From Phenylobacterium sp. (GTDB taxonomy: Bacteria; Pseudomonadota; Alphaproteobacteria; Caulobacterales; Caulobacteraceae), in assembly GCF_030651185.1 (NCBI RefSeq), contig NZ_JAUSCJ010000032.1, forward strand, positions 1 to 64,000: DNA of 64,000 nt. The letters are read 5' to 3'. A program made the position numbers and the translations under genes. Positions 1-10,217 of the stretch are shown here, in pieces. The notes beneath the pieces were generated by a model, which saw nothing but the letters and a program-made list of their open reading frames with translations, was not told the origin of the DNA and did no database searches. The stretch's first letter is position 1; every line of letters starts with the position of its first letter.

Positions 1-5
1 AAGCC

Positions 6-791
6 ATGTCCGGTTTTCGCGATGAGCGGCTCGCCGCTCTCAAGGCGAAGATCGCCACCCTCGAGGCGGGCGGACGGGCGGACTCTGAATCCCTGCCCTT
101 CGGCGATCCCCGCATCGATAGCTGCTTCCTGGGCGACGGCCTGCCGCTCGGCTGCTGGCACGAGTTCGGGGCGCAGGGGATGGAGGCCGAGACCGCCGCC
201 TGTCCCGCCGCCTTCGCCGCCCTGGTGGCAGCGCCGCTCGCCAAGCGCGGCGAGGCGGTATGGATCCTACGCCGCGACGACCTCTTCGCGCCGGGCCTGG
301 TGGGGCTGGGCTTTCCCGCCGAGCGGCTGATCCAGGTCTGCGCCCGCGACGAGGACGAGGCCCTGGCCGTAGCCGAGGACGCCCTGGCCACCCCCGGCGT
401 CACCGCCGTCTTCGCCGAGGTGGAAGCCGTCAGTCTCACCGCCGGCCGACGCCTGCAGTTGGCCTGCGAGAAGCGTGGGGCCACCGGCTTCGTGATTCGC
501 CGCCAGCCCTACGGCGGCAAGTCCAAGGCGGCCAGCGGCTCGGCCGCGGCCAGCCGCTGGCGGGTCACCCCCGCCGCCAGCGAGCCGGGACCGGGGGAGT
601 TTGGCCTGGGTCCTCCGCGCTGGGCGGTGACCCTGGAACGCTGCCGCGGCGGCCGCACCGGCGCCTGGCTGTTCGAGGCGAGCGACGCCTACACCTATGA
701 GGCTTCTGATGGCACGCATCCTCTGCGCCTGGTCGCCCCTCTGGGCGATCTCCAACTGGCGCCGGCGCAACCCCTCCGCCGAACCGCCTAG
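6..791 (+). CDS. imuA: ImuA, RecA-like accessory protein of the translesion mutasome
   Basis: The 261-residue product resembles ImuA (SulA/RecA-like), a small RecA-fold protein that works with ImuB and DnaE2 in error-prone repair of damaged DNA. The segment GLPLGCWHEF (about residues 45-54) matches the start of the core in this family, and the order imuA-imuB-dnaE2 is the classic damage-inducible cassette of alphaproteobacteria. The start codon lies only 5 bases inside the window, so a LexA operator (expected upstream from family knowledge) cannot be seen. The 3' end overlaps the start of imuB by about 83 bases in another frame, which implies translational coupling. The family is assigned mainly from context and overall similarity. 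Confidence 0.85.
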   Translation: MSGFRDERLAALKAKIATLEAGGRADSESLPFGDPRIDSCFLGDGLPLGCWHEFGAQGMEAETAACPAAFAALVAAPLAKRGEAVWILRRDDLFAPGLVGLGFPAERLIQVCARDEDEALAVAEDALATPGVTAVFAEVEAVSLTAGRRLQLACEKRGATGFVIRRQPYGGKSKAASGSAAASRWRVTPAASEPGPGEFGLGPPRWAVTLERCRGGRTGAWLFEASDAYTYEASDGTHPLRLVAPLGDLQLAPAQPLRRTA

Positions 792-2229
792 CCCCTTCGC
801 GCTCATCGAGTCCGTCAAGGGCGCCCGACGCCTGTCCGCCGTGGACCGGGCGGGCCGCAAGCTGGGCCTCTATGTGGGCCAGAAGGCCACCGATGCGGCG
901 GCCATCGCGCCGGAACTGATCACCGCCGAGGCCGAGCCGGAAGCCGACGCCCTGGCCCTGGAGGCCCTCGTCGACTGGTGCGTGCGGTTCTCGCCGGCCG
1001 TCGCCGCCGACGAACCCGACGGCCTGTTCCTCGACATCAGCGGTGTGGCCCACCTGTGGGGCGGGGAGGCGGCTTTGCTGGCGGATTTCCAGGTCCGGCT
1101 GACCGCCAATGGCCTGGCCTTCCGCATCGCCATCGCCGACACCCCGGGCGCGGCCTGGGCGCTGGCCCATTACGGCGAGGACGGCGCCATCGCCCCACCA
1201 GGCCGGCAGATCGCCCTGCTGGCGCCCCTGCCGCCGGCGGCCCTGCGGCTGGAGCCGGAGACCGCCGCCCAGATCGACCGCCTGGGGCTGAAGGTCCTGG
1301 CCCAGCTCTTCGACATCCCCCGCGCGCCCCTGGCCCGCCGGTTCGGGATGGAGACCCTAACCCGCATCGACCAGGCCCTGGGGCGATCCAAGGAGGCGCT
1401 CACCTATCGCCGACCCGCCAATCCCTGGTTCTCCCGACTGGCCTTCGCCGAGCCGATCAGCGCGCCGGAGGACATGGCCCGCGTCGCCTACGACGTCGGC
1501 CTCCAGCTCTGCGCGCGATTGGAAAAGGAGGGCCAGGGGGCGCGGCGCTTCGAACTCTGCTTCCACCGGGTCGATGGCCGGGTGGCTCCCCTCAATGTCG
1601 GCCTGGCCCTGGCGGCCCGTGACCCGGTCCGGATCGCCAAGCTGTTCGCCCCCAAGATCGAGACCATCGACCCCGGCTTCGGGGTGGAGGTGGTGACCCT
1701 GGAAGCCGCCGAGGTGGCGCCGCTCTCGGGCCGGCAGGCGCGGCTGGACAGCCTGCTGGAGGCGGGCGGCGCCGAGGGCCTCGCCCCGCTGATCGACCGC
1801 CTCACCAATCGCCTGGGCGAGGACCGGGTCTGGAAGGCCCAGCCCGTGGCGAGCCACGTCCCCGAACAGTCCGCCGCCCCCGGTCCGCCCCTGGCTCCAC
1901 CGGTCGCCGGCTGGGATCCGGAGCGGCCCCGGCCCCTGCGCCTGTTCAGCCGACCCGAGCCCCTGGAGCTGGTGATGGCCCCGATCCCCGACGACCCGCC
2001 GGTGCAGTTCCGCTGGCGCGGCCAGATGCACCGGGTGCGCCGCGCCGAGGGTCCGGAGCGGATCGGCGAAGAATGGTGGCGCGGCGAGATCGACGAGGCG
2101 CGCACCTATCACATCCGCGACTACTACCGGGTGGAGGACGAGGCCGGCGGGCGCTTCTGGCTGTTCCGGGCCGGCATCTATGCGCCGGGCGTGGAGGCCA
2201 GGTGGTGGCTGCACGGGCTGTTCGCATGA
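709..2229 (+). CDS. imuB: ImuB, catalytically inactive Y-family polymerase homologue
   Basis: ImuB is a Y-family polymerase relative that lacks polymerase activity and bridges the beta clamp, ImuA and DnaE2. The N-terminus ([20 protein letters not shown]) and the motif [13 protein letters not shown] are typical of the family; the latter stands where active Y-family enzymes carry their catalytic acidic motif. The C-terminal third carries the usual ImuB tail ending [17 protein letters not shown] chose ATG 709 because GAGG at 699-702 sits six bases upstream and the conserved N-terminus begins there; ATG 697 is in frame but has no ribosome-binding site. The stop overlaps the dnaE2 start (ATGA at 2226-2229). 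The role follows from established work on the cassette. Confidence 0.9.
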   Translation: MARILCAWSPLWAISNWRRRNPSAEPPSPFALIESVKGARRLSAVDRAGRKLGLYVGQKATDAAAIAPELITAEAEPEADALALEALVDWCVRFSPAVAADEPDGLFLDISGVAHLWGGEAALLADFQVRLTANGLAFRIAIADTPGAAWALAHYGEDGAIAPPGRQIALLAPLPPAALRLEPETAAQIDRLGLKVLAQLFDIPRAPLARRFGMETLTRIDQALGRSKEALTYRRPANPWFSRLAFAEPISAPEDMARVAYDVGLQLCARLEKEGQGARRFELCFHRVDGRVAPLNVGLALAARDPVRIAKLFAPKIETIDPGFGVEVVTLEAAEVAPLSGRQARLDSLLEAGGAEGLAPLIDRLTNRLGEDRVWKAQPVASHVPEQSAAPGPPLAPPVAGWDPERPRPLRLFSRPEPLELVMAPIPDDPPVQFRWRGQMHRVRRAEGPERIGEEWWRGEIDEARTYHIRDYYRVEDEAGGRFWLFRAGIYAPGVEARWWLHGLFA

Positions 2230-5200
2230 CCCGCTACGCCGAGCTCCAGGTCACCACCAACTTCTCCTTCCTGCGCGGCGCCTCGCATCCGCACGAGCTG
2301 GTGCAGACCGCCAAGGCCTTGGGCCTGACCGCTGTCGGCATCGTCGACCGCAACAGTCTGGCCGGCGTGGTCCGCGCCTGGTCGGCCGTGCAGGACATGG
2401 GCAGGGCGCCCGGCATCAAGGCCTTCACCGGCTGCCGCCTGGACTTCGCCGACGGGACGCCGTCCTTGCTCTGCTACCCCAGCGACCGCGAGGCCTATGG
2501 CCGCCTGACCCGCCTGCTCACCGCGGGTCAGCGCCGCTCGATCAAGGGCGAGTGCGAGCTGCACTGGGAGGACTACCTCCAGCACGCGGAGGGCCAGCTG
2601 ACCCTCGTGGTCCCGCCGCCACACCCGGATGCGGCCTTCGAAGCCGACCTCAACCGGATCGCCGAGGCCCTGCGAGGTTCGGTCTGGCTGGCGGCCTCGC
2701 GGCCCTATGGCGCGCGGGACCTGCATCGCCTGTCGAAGCTGGCCGCCCTGGCGCAGGCCAGCAGCGCGCCCATGGTCGCCACCAATGACGTCCTCTACCA
2801 CGGCCCCGAACGCCGGGCCCTGCAGGACGTCGTCACCTGCATTCGCGAGACCTGCGCCATCCACGAGGCCGGACTTCGTCTGGAGGCCAATGCCGAGCGC
2901 CACCTCAAAAGCCCCGAGGAGATGGCCCGCCTGTTCGCCCGGTTCCCGGGCGCGGTGGAGCGCAGCGTCGAGATCGCCGCGCGCATCCAGTTCGACCTCG
3001 GCCAGCTCAAGTACGAATACCCCGACGAGCCCGTGCCCCCCGGCAAGACCGCTATCCAGCACCTGCGCGATCTGGCCTGGGCGGGCGCCGAGTGGCGGTT
3101 CGCCGGTGGCATGGGAGAGAAGGAGCGGCGAACGATCCAGCACGAGCTCGATCTGATCGAGGAGTTGGACTACCCGAACTATTTCCTGACCGTCCATGAC
3201 ATCGTCGCCTGGGCCCGCAGCCAGGACATCCTCTGCCAGGGCCGTGGCTCGGCGGCCAATTCCTGCGTCTGCTTCTGCCTGGGGATCACCTCGGTGGATC
3301 CCACCAAGGCTGACCAGGACCTGCTGTTCTCCCGGTTCATCTCCAGGAACCGCAACGAGCCGCCCGACATCGACGTCGACTTCGAGCACGAGCGCCGCGA
3401 GGAGGTGATGCAGTACGTCTATCGCCGCTACACTCGAGAACGCGCGGCCATCGTCGCCACGGTCATCCACTACCGTCCCCGCATGGCCATCCGCCAGGTG
3501 GGCAAGGCCCTGGGCCTGACCGAAGACGTCACCGCCGCCCTGTCGGGCACCGTCTGGGGTAGCTGGGGCGAGATGGTCCCCGACGAGCACATCCGCCAGG
3601 CGGGCCTGGACCCCGACAATCCGGAAATCCGCCGGGCCACGGCGCTCGGCCAGGAACTGCTGACCTTCCCCCGCCACCTGTCGCAGCACGTCGGGGGCTA
3701 TGTGCTCACCAAGCGCCGCCTGGACGAGACCGTGCCCATCGGCAACGCGGCCATGAAGGACCGCACCTTCATCGAGTGGGACAAGGACGACATCGACGCC
3801 CTGAAGCTGATGAAGGTCGATATCCTGGCGCTGGGCATGCTGACCGCCCTGCAGCGCAGCTTCAAGATGCTGCCACCCCGCGATGACGGGTCTCCCATCA
3901 CCGACATCGCCGACATCCCCCAGGAGGTCCCCGAGGTCTACGACATGCTCTGCAAGGCCGACTCCGTCGGGGTCTTCCAGGTGGAGAGCCGGGCCCAGAT
4001 GTCGATGCTGCCCCGGCTGAAGCCCCGCCGCTTCTATGACCTGGTGGTGGAGGTGGCGATCGTGCGGCCCGGTCCCATCCAGGGGGACATGGTCCACCCC
4101 TATCTGAAGCGCCGCTCAGGGATCGAGCCCATCACCTTCCCCTCGCCCTCGCCGCCCTACGATCCCGACGAGCTGCGCAGCATCCTCAGCAAGACCATGG
4201 GGGTGCCCCTCTTCCAGGAGCAGGCCATGCGCATCGCCATCGAGGGGGCGGAGTTCACGCCGGAACAGGCCGACGGCCTGCGTCGGGCCATGGCCACCTT
4301 CCGCAACTACGGCCACCTGGAGGACTATGAGGGCCTGTTCGTCGAGGGCATGACCCGCAAGGGCTATGAGCGGGCGTTCGCCGAGAACTGCTTCAAGCAG
4401 ATCCGCGGCTTCGGCTCCTATGGCTTCCCGGAGAGCCATGCCATCAGCTTCGCCCTGCTGGTCTACGCCTCGGCCTGGGTGAAGTGGAAATGGCCCGACG
4501 CCTTCTGCGCGTCCCTGCTCAACAGCCAGCCCATGGGCTTCTACCAGCCGGCCCAGCTGGTGCGCGACGCCCGCGAGCATGGGGTGGAGGTGCGGCCCCC
4601 CGACGTCCTGGCCAGCGACTGGGACTGCACCCTGGAGCCGGTGGAGGGCCAGCGCCTGCGGGCCATGCGCCTGGGCCTGCGGCAGATCAAGGGGTTCAAG
4701 GAGGCCGACGGGGAAAGCCTGGTGAAGATGCGCGCGGCGGGCGTGCGCACGCTCGAGGCCTTCGCGCGCGGCCTGTCGCGCCGGGCCATGGAGCTGCTGG
4801 CCGAGGCCGACGCCTTCGCCGGGATGGGCCTCACCCGCCGCCAGGCCCTATGGGCGGTAAAGGGCTTGCTGGGGGAGACCAAGGTCGAGACCGACGCCCC
4901 GCTGCTGGCTGGCATGGGCCGTCCGGAGGCGCAGGTGGAACTGCCGCTGATGAGCCTGCCGATGAACGTCACCGAGGACTACCGCACCACGCGGCTGTCC
5001 CTGAAGGCCCACCCCTGCGAGTTCTTCCGCGGCGAGCTGGCCCAGGCCGGGGCCGTTCCCGCGGCGGCGCTGAAGCACATGCGCGACCGGCGCTGGACCT
5101 CGGTGGGGGGCATCGTCCTGGTCCGCCAGCGGCCGGGCACCGCCAAGGGGGTGGTGTTTATGACCCTGGAGGACGAGAGCGGCATCGCCAATATCGTGAT

Positions 5201-5417
5201 CTGGAAGGACGCCTTCGACGCCAACCGCCGGCTGGTGATGACCGCGACCCTACTGCAGGTCCACGGCCAGCTGCAGATCGAGAGCGACGTGGTCCACCTG
5301 GTGGCCAAGAGCTTCACCGACCTCTCCCACCTCACCGCCCGTCTGCGCGACGAGGGCCCTGCGGCGGCGTCCGGCCGCAAGGCCGGGGGCCTGATCCACA
5401 GCCGCGACTTCCACTAG
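2226..5417 (+). CDS. dnaE2: DnaE2, error-prone DNA polymerase III alpha subunit
   Basis: This is a 1063-residue C-family polymerase of the DnaE2 type, the polymerase that performs mutagenic lesion bypass with ImuA and ImuB. The PHP domain opens with [16 protein letters not shown] (about residues 12-27). The catalytic acidic motif PDIDVDF lies at residues 380-386. Helix-hairpin-helix regions follow, and an OB fold near the C-terminus contains [14 protein letters not shown] and [12 protein letters not shown]. The length is normal for DnaE2 and shorter than replicative DnaE. The ATG at 2226 overlaps the imuB stop, and homology starts exactly there, so a longer in-frame reading from 2073 is not supported. 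The last gene of the cassette, it is followed by a 99-base gap. Confidence 0.96.
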   Translation: MTRYAELQVTTNFSFLRGASHPHELVQTAKALGLTAVGIVDRNSLAGVVRAWSAVQDMGRAPGIKAFTGCRLDFADGTPSLLCYPSDREAYGRLTRLLTAGQRRSIKGECELHWEDYLQHAEGQLTLVVPPPHPDAAFEADLNRIAEALRGSVWLAASRPYGARDLHRLSKLAALAQASSAPMVATNDVLYHGPERRALQDVVTCIRETCAIHEAGLRLEANAERHLKSPEEMARLFARFPGAVERSVEIAARIQFDLGQLKYEYPDEPVPPGKTAIQHLRDLAWAGAEWRFAGGMGEKERRTIQHELDLIEELDYPNYFLTVHDIVAWARSQDILCQGRGSAANSCVCFCLGITSVDPTKADQDLLFSRFISRNRNEPPDIDVDFEHERREEVMQYVYRRYTRERAAIVATVIHYRPRMAIRQVGKALGLTEDVTAALSGTVWGSWGEMVPDEHIRQAGLDPDNPEIRRATALGQELLTFPRHLSQHVGGYVLTKRRLDETVPIGNAAMKDRTFIEWDKDDIDALKLMKVDILALGMLTALQRSFKMLPPRDDGSPITDIADIPQEVPEVYDMLCKADSVGVFQVESRAQMSMLPRLKPRRFYDLVVEVAIVRPGPIQGDMVHPYLKRRSGIEPITFPSPSPPYDPDELRSILSKTMGVPLFQEQAMRIAIEGAEFTPEQADGLRRAMATFRNYGHLEDYEGLFVEGMTRKGYERAFAENCFKQIRGFGSYGFPESHAISFALLVYASAWVKWKWPDAFCASLLNSQPMGFYQPAQLVRDAREHGVEVRPPDVLASDWDCTLEPVEGQRLRAMRLGLRQIKGFKEADGESLVKMRAAGVRTLEAFARGLSRRAMELLAEADAFAGMGLTRRQALWAVKGLLGETKVETDAPLLAGMGRPEAQVELPLMSLPMNVTEDYRTTRLSLKAHPCEFFRGELAQAGAVPAAALKHMRDRRWTSVGGIVLVRQRPGTAKGVVFMTLEDESGIANIVIWKDAFDANRRLVMTATLLQVHGQLQIESDVVHLVAKSFTDLSHLTARLRDEGPAAASGRKAGGLIHSRDFH

Positions 5418-5516
5418 AGCGTGGCCTTGACCGCGCTCCCGGCCCGGCGAATGGTTCGCGCCGACAGATAGAGATGGCCGATTGCATTTCAGGCCGCAGG
5501 ATTTCGGGGACGATCC

Positions 5517-7013
5517 ATGAAGCTCGCCATGCTCTCCACGATCCTTGCGCTGCTGGCCGCGCCCGCCCTGGCTGACCCAGTCACGGCGGCGGTGGAAGGC
5601 GGCGTGGTCGCCGGGACCGAAACCCCGATCGCGGTGGTCTATCGCAACATCCCCTACGCCGCGCCCCCCGTAGGCCCCCTACGCTGGGCGCAGCCGGCCA
5701 AGGTCGTTACCTGGACCGGCGAGCGGGACGGCACCAAGGCCGGGGTCTCCTGCCCGCAGACCATGCGCGCCGACGGCGCTCCCAACCTCGGCAGCGCCAA
5801 TGGCCCGATGAGCGAGGACTGCCTGCAGCTCAACGTCTTCGCGCCCAAGGGGGCCAAGAGAGCGCCGGTTATGGTCTGGCTGCACGGCGGCTCGCATCGC
5901 TATGGCGCCGGCTGGATCTATGATGGTTCGAACTTCGCCCGTGACGGGGTGGTGCTGGTGGCCATCAACTACCGACTGGGCCCGCTCGGCTATTTCGCCC
6001 ACCCGGCCCTGACCAAGGCCGCCAAGCCCGACGAGGCGATCGGCAACTACGGTCTGATGGACCAGATCGCGGCGCTGGAATGGGTGAAGCGCAACATCAA
6101 GAGCTTCGGCGGCGACCCAGGTAACGTCACGGTCTTCGGCGAGAGCGCCGGCGGCGCCAGCACGCTGGCCCTGCTGGCCACACGCAAGTCCAAGGGTCTC
6201 TACCGCAAGGCGGTGGTGCAGTCAGGCGGCGGCTGGGGCGGTCCGACCATGATCTCCGACAAGGAGGCCGACGGCGTAAAGGCGGCTGCCGCGATCGGCC
6301 TCACCGATCCCACCGTTGACCAGCTTCGCGCCATCCCGGCTGCAGATCTCATCGCCAAGGCGGACGGCGATTTCGGCCCCTTCGTGGATGGCCGGCTGAT
6401 GAAGCAGACGCCCGCCCAGGCCTTCGCGTCTGGCCGGGCCAACGACGTGCCGCTGATCATCGGCTCCAACTCCGGCGAAGACTCGCTGATGAGCGAGTTC
6501 GGCCAGAACGCGGCGTCCCTGGGCGCGTCCCTGCCGCCACTCGTCCGTGCCGTCTATGCCGAAGAGGCCGCCCAGAGCGACGACCTTCTGGGCCGCGCGG
6601 TCTTCACCGACCGGGCCTTCGGCGCGCCGGCCCGCTGGACAGCCGCAAAGGCGTCCGGGGGCAAACCCGCCTGGCTCTATTACTTTTCCTATGTCGGCTC
6701 GCGCTTCCGGCCGATGGTGACGCGGTCGTTCCACGCCGCGGAGATCCAGTACGTCTTCGAATACTGGGGCCGCCGCACGCCGCTCAGCATGATCAAGCCC
6801 GACGACAAGGCCATGGCCGACCTGATGCACGGCTGCTGGGTGGCCTTCGCCAAGACCGGCAAGCCCGCCTGCGCAGGTTGGCCGGTCTATGACCCGAAGT
6901 CCGACCAGCTGATGGAGTTCGGCGCCGCCAGTGGCGTCCGCACCCACTTCCGCAAATCCCGCCTGGACGCCCAGGAGGCCGCCGCCCTCCCGACCCTGGA
7001 GCTTTCCAAGTGA
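5517..7013 (+). CDS. Exported type B carboxylesterase
   Basis: This is a 498-residue alpha/beta hydrolase of the carboxylesterase/cholinesterase-like family. A signal peptide is visible at residues 1-19 (ending ALLAAPALA), so the enzyme should act in the periplasm or outside the cell. The family signature EDCLQLNVF is at about 100-108, the oxyanion segment WLHGGSHRYGAGW at about 121-133, and the nucleophile elbow GESAGG places the serine at residue 210. The distal part holds the expected HAAEIQYVF region with the catalytic histidine. The stop overlaps the GTG start of the sulfatase downstream (GTGA at 7010-7013), so the two genes are translationally coupled. The substrate is not evident; an ester-bearing sulfated compound is possible from context. 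Confidence 0.9.
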   Translation: MKLAMLSTILALLAAPALADPVTAAVEGGVVAGTETPIAVVYRNIPYAAPPVGPLRWAQPAKVVTWTGERDGTKAGVSCPQTMRADGAPNLGSANGPMSEDCLQLNVFAPKGAKRAPVMVWLHGGSHRYGAGWIYDGSNFARDGVVLVAINYRLGPLGYFAHPALTKAAKPDEAIGNYGLMDQIAALEWVKRNIKSFGGDPGNVTVFGESAGGASTLALLATRKSKGLYRKAVVQSGGGWGGPTMISDKEADGVKAAAAIGLTDPTVDQLRAIPAADLIAKADGDFGPFVDGRLMKQTPAQAFASGRANDVPLIIGSNSGEDSLMSEFGQNAASLGASLPPLVRAVYAEEAAQSDDLLGRAVFTDRAFGAPARWTAAKASGGKPAWLYYFSYVGSRFRPMVTRSFHAAEIQYVFEYWGRRTPLSMIKPDDKAMADLMHGCWVAFAKTGKPACAGWPVYDPKSDQLMEFGAASGVRTHFRKSRLDAQEAAALPTLELSK

Positions 7014-8290
7014 GTAAGCGTCAACCCAATTTCATCGTCATCGTCGCTGACGACCTCGGCTATGGCGACATCGGCTGCGACGGCGGGACCCTCATTCGCA
7101 CGCCGAACCTGGACCAGATGGCCGCGCAGGGCGTGCGGTTCACCGACTTCTACGCCTCGGCCAATGTCTGCACGCCGTCGCGGGCCGGCTTGCTCACCGG
7201 GCGCTATGCGATCCGCTCCGGTCTGGCCCACGAAGTGATCCAGCCCGCCGACACCACCGGCCTGCCGCTTAGCGAGATCACCATCCCCAAGGCCCTGGGC
7301 GAAGCCTACGCCACCGCCCTGATCGGCAAGTGGCATCTGGGCCATGTGGCGCCCCACTGGCCGCCGACCGTCCATGGCTTCGACCGCTTCTATGGCCTGC
7401 CCTACAGCCACGACATGCGCCCGCTGTCGCTCTACGGCGGGGACGGGGCAGATGTTGCCGTCCTGGAGGCCAAGACCGACCTCGCCCGGCTGACCCAGAA
7501 CTTCTTCGAACAGACCCTGGTCTTCGCCGAAGAGAACCGTGACCGGCCCTTCTTCGCCCTGGTCACCCTGACCGCGCCGCACATCCCGCTGAAGCCCAAT
7601 CCCGACGACCTCACCGGCTCGCCGGGCGGGGCCTATGGCGAGGTGGTGGAGGAGATCGACCTCAATGTCGGCCGCCTGCTGGCCAGGCTGAAGGCGCTGG
7701 GCCTCGACGAGGACACGCTGGTGATCTTCACCTCCGACAACGGGCCCTGGTTCGAGGGCTCGTCCGGTCCGTTCCGCGACCGCAAGGGCGGCTCGGCCTG
7801 GGATGGCGGCTTCCGCGTGCCCTTCATCGCCCGCCAGCCGGGGACCCTGCCGGCCGGGGTCGTCACCGACGCGCTTTCCAGCAACCTCGACCTGTTGCCG
7901 ACCCTGCTGGCCATGGCCGGCATCGCCCCGCCGGCCGACCGCGAACTGGACGGCGCCGATCTGAGCGCCGTGATGACCCAGGGCGCGGCCTCGCCGAACG
8001 AGCAGATCGTGCTGTTCGACAACACCCATGTGGCGGCCGTGCGTACGGCCCGCTGGAAATATGTGGTGCGCTCCTATTACCGGACCATGGACATCCCCCT
8101 GGACCGCTATCCCCTCCTCTTCGACATGACGCTCGACCCCGGGGAGAACTACAGCCTCGCGGCCCTGCACCCGGAGGCGCTTGCCGACATGACGGCTCGG
8201 GTCGAGGGGGCCCGGGCCAAGTATGGTCCCATCGGGGCGGCCTTCCCGCCCCACGTCGCGCCCGCCAGCGCCGCCGACCATCCCGACTGA
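7010..8290 (+). CDS. Sulfatase (arylsulfatase family)
   Basis: This 426-residue alkaline-phosphatase-superfamily hydrolase opens with FIVIVADDLGYGDIGCDGG, whose paired aspartates bind the metal. The sulfatase signature CTPSR starts at Cys54; this cysteine is normally converted to formylglycine by a maturation enzyme not found in this window. Further family blocks include IGKWHLGH and the metal-binding FTSDNGPW. The start is GTG 7010, overlapping the esterase stop. No signal peptide is visible, unlike many periplasmic sulfatases and unlike its secreted neighbour, so either the enzyme is cytoplasmic or it is exported by another route. It probably removes sulfate from a small organic sulfate; the substrate cannot be read from the sequence. 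Confidence 0.92.
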   Translation: MSKRQPNFIVIVADDLGYGDIGCDGGTLIRTPNLDQMAAQGVRFTDFYASANVCTPSRAGLLTGRYAIRSGLAHEVIQPADTTGLPLSEITIPKALGEAYATALIGKWHLGHVAPHWPPTVHGFDRFYGLPYSHDMRPLSLYGGDGADVAVLEAKTDLARLTQNFFEQTLVFAEENRDRPFFALVTLTAPHIPLKPNPDDLTGSPGGAYGEVVEEIDLNVGRLLARLKALGLDEDTLVIFTSDNGPWFEGSSGPFRDRKGGSAWDGGFRVPFIARQPGTLPAGVVTDALSSNLDLLPTLLAMAGIAPPADRELDGADLSAVMTQGAASPNEQIVLFDNTHVAAVRTARWKYVVRSYYRTMDIPLDRYPLLFDMTLDPGENYSLAALHPEALADMTARVEGARAKYGPIGAAFPPHVAPASAADHPD

Positions 8291-8295
8291 GCCCC

Positions 8296-8823
8296 ATGCT
8301 GAACCTCACCCTGATCCGCCGGTGTCTTCGGCAATACGGCCTGGTCTGGCTGGGGGCCTTCGCCCTGGTCCTGGCCGCGGCGCTGATCGCCTGGAAGCTG
8401 GCGAAGATCGACTACATCGCTGCCGCCGACCTACTGCTGACGGGGGTCTTCCCGGTGCTGGGGCTGATCCTGGCGGGTTTCGTGATCTACGCCCTGGCGC
8501 TGAAACAGACGCCGCTCACCAAGGCGGTGCTGATCGTCTTCGCCCTCGTCCTGGCCCTGCCGCTGCTGTGGGCGCCGGTGCTCGGCGTGATCGCCGGCGC
8601 TTGGATCGCCCACGTCTCCATCGAATATTCCAGCGTCTATGCCGCCTTCCGCATCACGGTGGGCAAGCTGCTCTACGTGGTCACCGAGCAGGTGTTCGGC
8701 AGCCCGCTGGTGGACGCCGCCTGGAAGGCCATGCAGGCCTTCGCGGGCCTTGTGGGGTTCATCTCCGCCGCCGTCCATTCGTGGCGGGTGGTGCAGCGGC
8801 TCTCGGACAGCCCGGTGGCTTAG
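8296..8823 (+). CDS. Small integral membrane protein of unknown function
   Basis: I do not recognise this 175-residue protein. It has a basic N-terminus (IRRCLRQYG) followed by three strongly hydrophobic stretches at about residues 14-33, 44-67 and 78-98. A less hydrophobic C-terminal part contains EYSSVYAAFRITVGKLLYVV. It starts five bases after the sulfatase stop, so it probably belongs to the esterase-sulfatase transcript. Its stop codon overlaps the stop of otsA on the other strand by four bases (8820-8823), which leaves no room for a separate terminator. The membrane location is clear; the function is not. Confidence 0.72.
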   Translation: MLNLTLIRRCLRQYGLVWLGAFALVLAAALIAWKLAKIDYIAAADLLLTGVFPVLGLILAGFVIYALALKQTPLTKAVLIVFALVLALPLLWAPVLGVIAGAWIAHVSIEYSSVYAAFRITVGKLLYVVTEQVFGSPLVDAAWKAMQAFAGLVGFISAAVHSWRVVQRLSDSPVA

Positions 8824-10217
8824 CTGGCCAGGGCAGTGTGGGTTTCCCGCACGCCGGACAGGGCGCCGACATAGGCGTCGCGCCAGGCGCTGACATCCTC
8901 GCGGGTGACGGTCTCGAACATCTGTTCCCAGCGCGCGATCCGCTCAGGCAGCTCCATGGCCAGCGCCTGCTTCAGAGCCTCGGCGATCTCCTCGGGGCTG
9001 TTGGGATTGACCATCAGCGCCTGCTTCAGCTGGTCGGCGGCGCCGGCGAACCGCGACAGGATCAGCACCCCGGGATCGTCGGGGTCCTGGGCGGCCACAA
9101 ACTCTTTGGCCACCAGGTTCATGCCGTCGCGCAGCGGCGTCACCAACCCGACCCGGGCGGCGCGATAGACGCCCGCCAACTCGTCGCGGCGGTAGTTCTT
9201 GTTCACATAGCGGACCGGGTTCCAGTCGATGTCGGCATACTCGCCGTTGATCCGGCCCGACAGGGCGTCCAACCGCGCGCGGATTTCCTGATAGGCCTCA
9301 ACGCCCTCGCGGCTGACCGGGGCGATCTGCAGGAACAGCACCTCGCGGCGCACCTCTGGATTGGCCGCCAGGAAGTGCTCGAAGCCGGCGAACCGCTCCT
9401 CCAGCCCCTTTGAATAGTCCAGCCGGTCGACGCCGATGATCAGGCTGCGGAAGGCGGTGTGGGCCATCATGACGTTGTAGGTGCGCCAGGCCCGCTCGCT
9501 CTTGGCCATTTCGGCGAACTCGGCGGCGTCCACCCCGATGGGGAAGGCGCCCACCTTCACGGTGCGGCCGAAGGCGCGCAGGTCGGACCCCACCATCACC
9601 CCCTTGGCCTCGGTCAGCACGTACTCCTCGAAGGCCTGGCGGTAGTCCGGGGTCTGGAACCCCACCAGGTCGTAATCGAACAGCGACTGCACCAGCTTCT
9701 GGTGGCCGGGCAGGGTGACCATCAACTGGTGGGCGGGCCAGGGGATGTGCAGATAGAAGCCGATCCGGTTCTTCACGCCCAACTTGCGCAGTTCGCGGGC
9801 CAGCGGGATCAGGTGATAGTCGTGCACCCAGACCAGGTCGTCCGGCGCGATCAGTGGCGCCAGGGTCTCGGCGAACCGCTGGTTCACCCGCTCATAGCCC
9901 TCGCCATAGGACCGGTCGTAGGCGGTCAGGTCCTGGCGGTAGTGGAATAGCGGCCACAGCGTCTTGTTGGCGTAGCCGTTGTAGTACTCGTTGAGGTCGG
10001 ACTCCTCGAGGTCGATGGTGGCGACGGTCACGCCATCGTGGCGTTCGACATTGAGTTCGCCGGTGAAGGTCTCGGTGGTCTTGCCGCTCCAGCCGAACCA
10101 CAGGCCGGAATATTCGCGCAGCGCCGCCGACAGAGCCATGGCCAGACCGCCGACGGTCTCGTCGCCCTTCCCGGTGGGCGGATTGACCCGGTTGGAAACG
10201 ACGATCAGCCGGCTCAT
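8820..10217 (-). CDS. otsA: OtsA, trehalose-6-phosphate synthase
   Basis: This GT20 glycosyltransferase joins UDP-glucose and glucose-6-phosphate to make trehalose-6-phosphate. The N-terminus LIVVSNRVNPP, the glycine-rich segment ETVGGLAMAL, WVHDYHLIPL, and the acceptor or nucleotide-binding parts RLDYSKGLEERF and RDGMNLVAKEF are all present. The length of 465 residues is normal. The start at 10217 is taken because MSRLIVVSNRV matches the family; an in-frame reading six codons upstream is not needed. The start overlaps the otsB stop (ATGA, 10214-10217), so otsB-otsA form a coupled pair transcribed leftward, divergent from zwf. The product serves as osmoprotectant or storage sugar in the cytoplasm. 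Confidence 0.96.
   Translation of the reverse strand: MSRLIVVSNRVNPPTGKGDETVGGLAMALSAALREYSGLWFGWSGKTTETFTGELNVERHDGVTVATIDLEESDLNEYYNGYANKTLWPLFHYRQDLTAYDRSYGEGYERVNQRFAETLAPLIAPDDLVWVHDYHLIPLARELRKLGVKNRIGFYLHIPWPAHQLMVTLPGHQKLVQSLFDYDLVGFQTPDYRQAFEEYVLTEAKGVMVGSDLRAFGRTVKVGAFPIGVDAAEFAEMAKSERAWRTYNVMMAHTAFRSLIIGVDRLDYSKGLEERFAGFEHFLAANPEVRREVLFLQIAPVSREGVEAYQEIRARLDALSGRINGEYADIDWNPVRYVNKNYRRDELAGVYRAARVGLVTPLRDGMNLVAKEFVAAQDPDDPGVLILSRFAGAADQLKQALMVNPNSPEEIAEALKQALAMELPERIARWEQMFETVTREDVSAWRDAYVGALSGVRETHTALAS

Noticed and set aside
1..5. LexA operator before imuA
   Set aside because: Only five bases precede imuA in the window, so the expected SOS box cannot be seen.
2178..4097. Long open frame on the - strand opposite dnaE2 (639 codons)
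   Set aside because: It is a shadow of the GC-rich dnaE2 gene. Its product has no recognisable motif, while the + strand shows all DnaE2 blocks. The same holds for the large frames opposite the TonB receptor (51445-53820), GH15 gene (12839-14740) and mnmH region.
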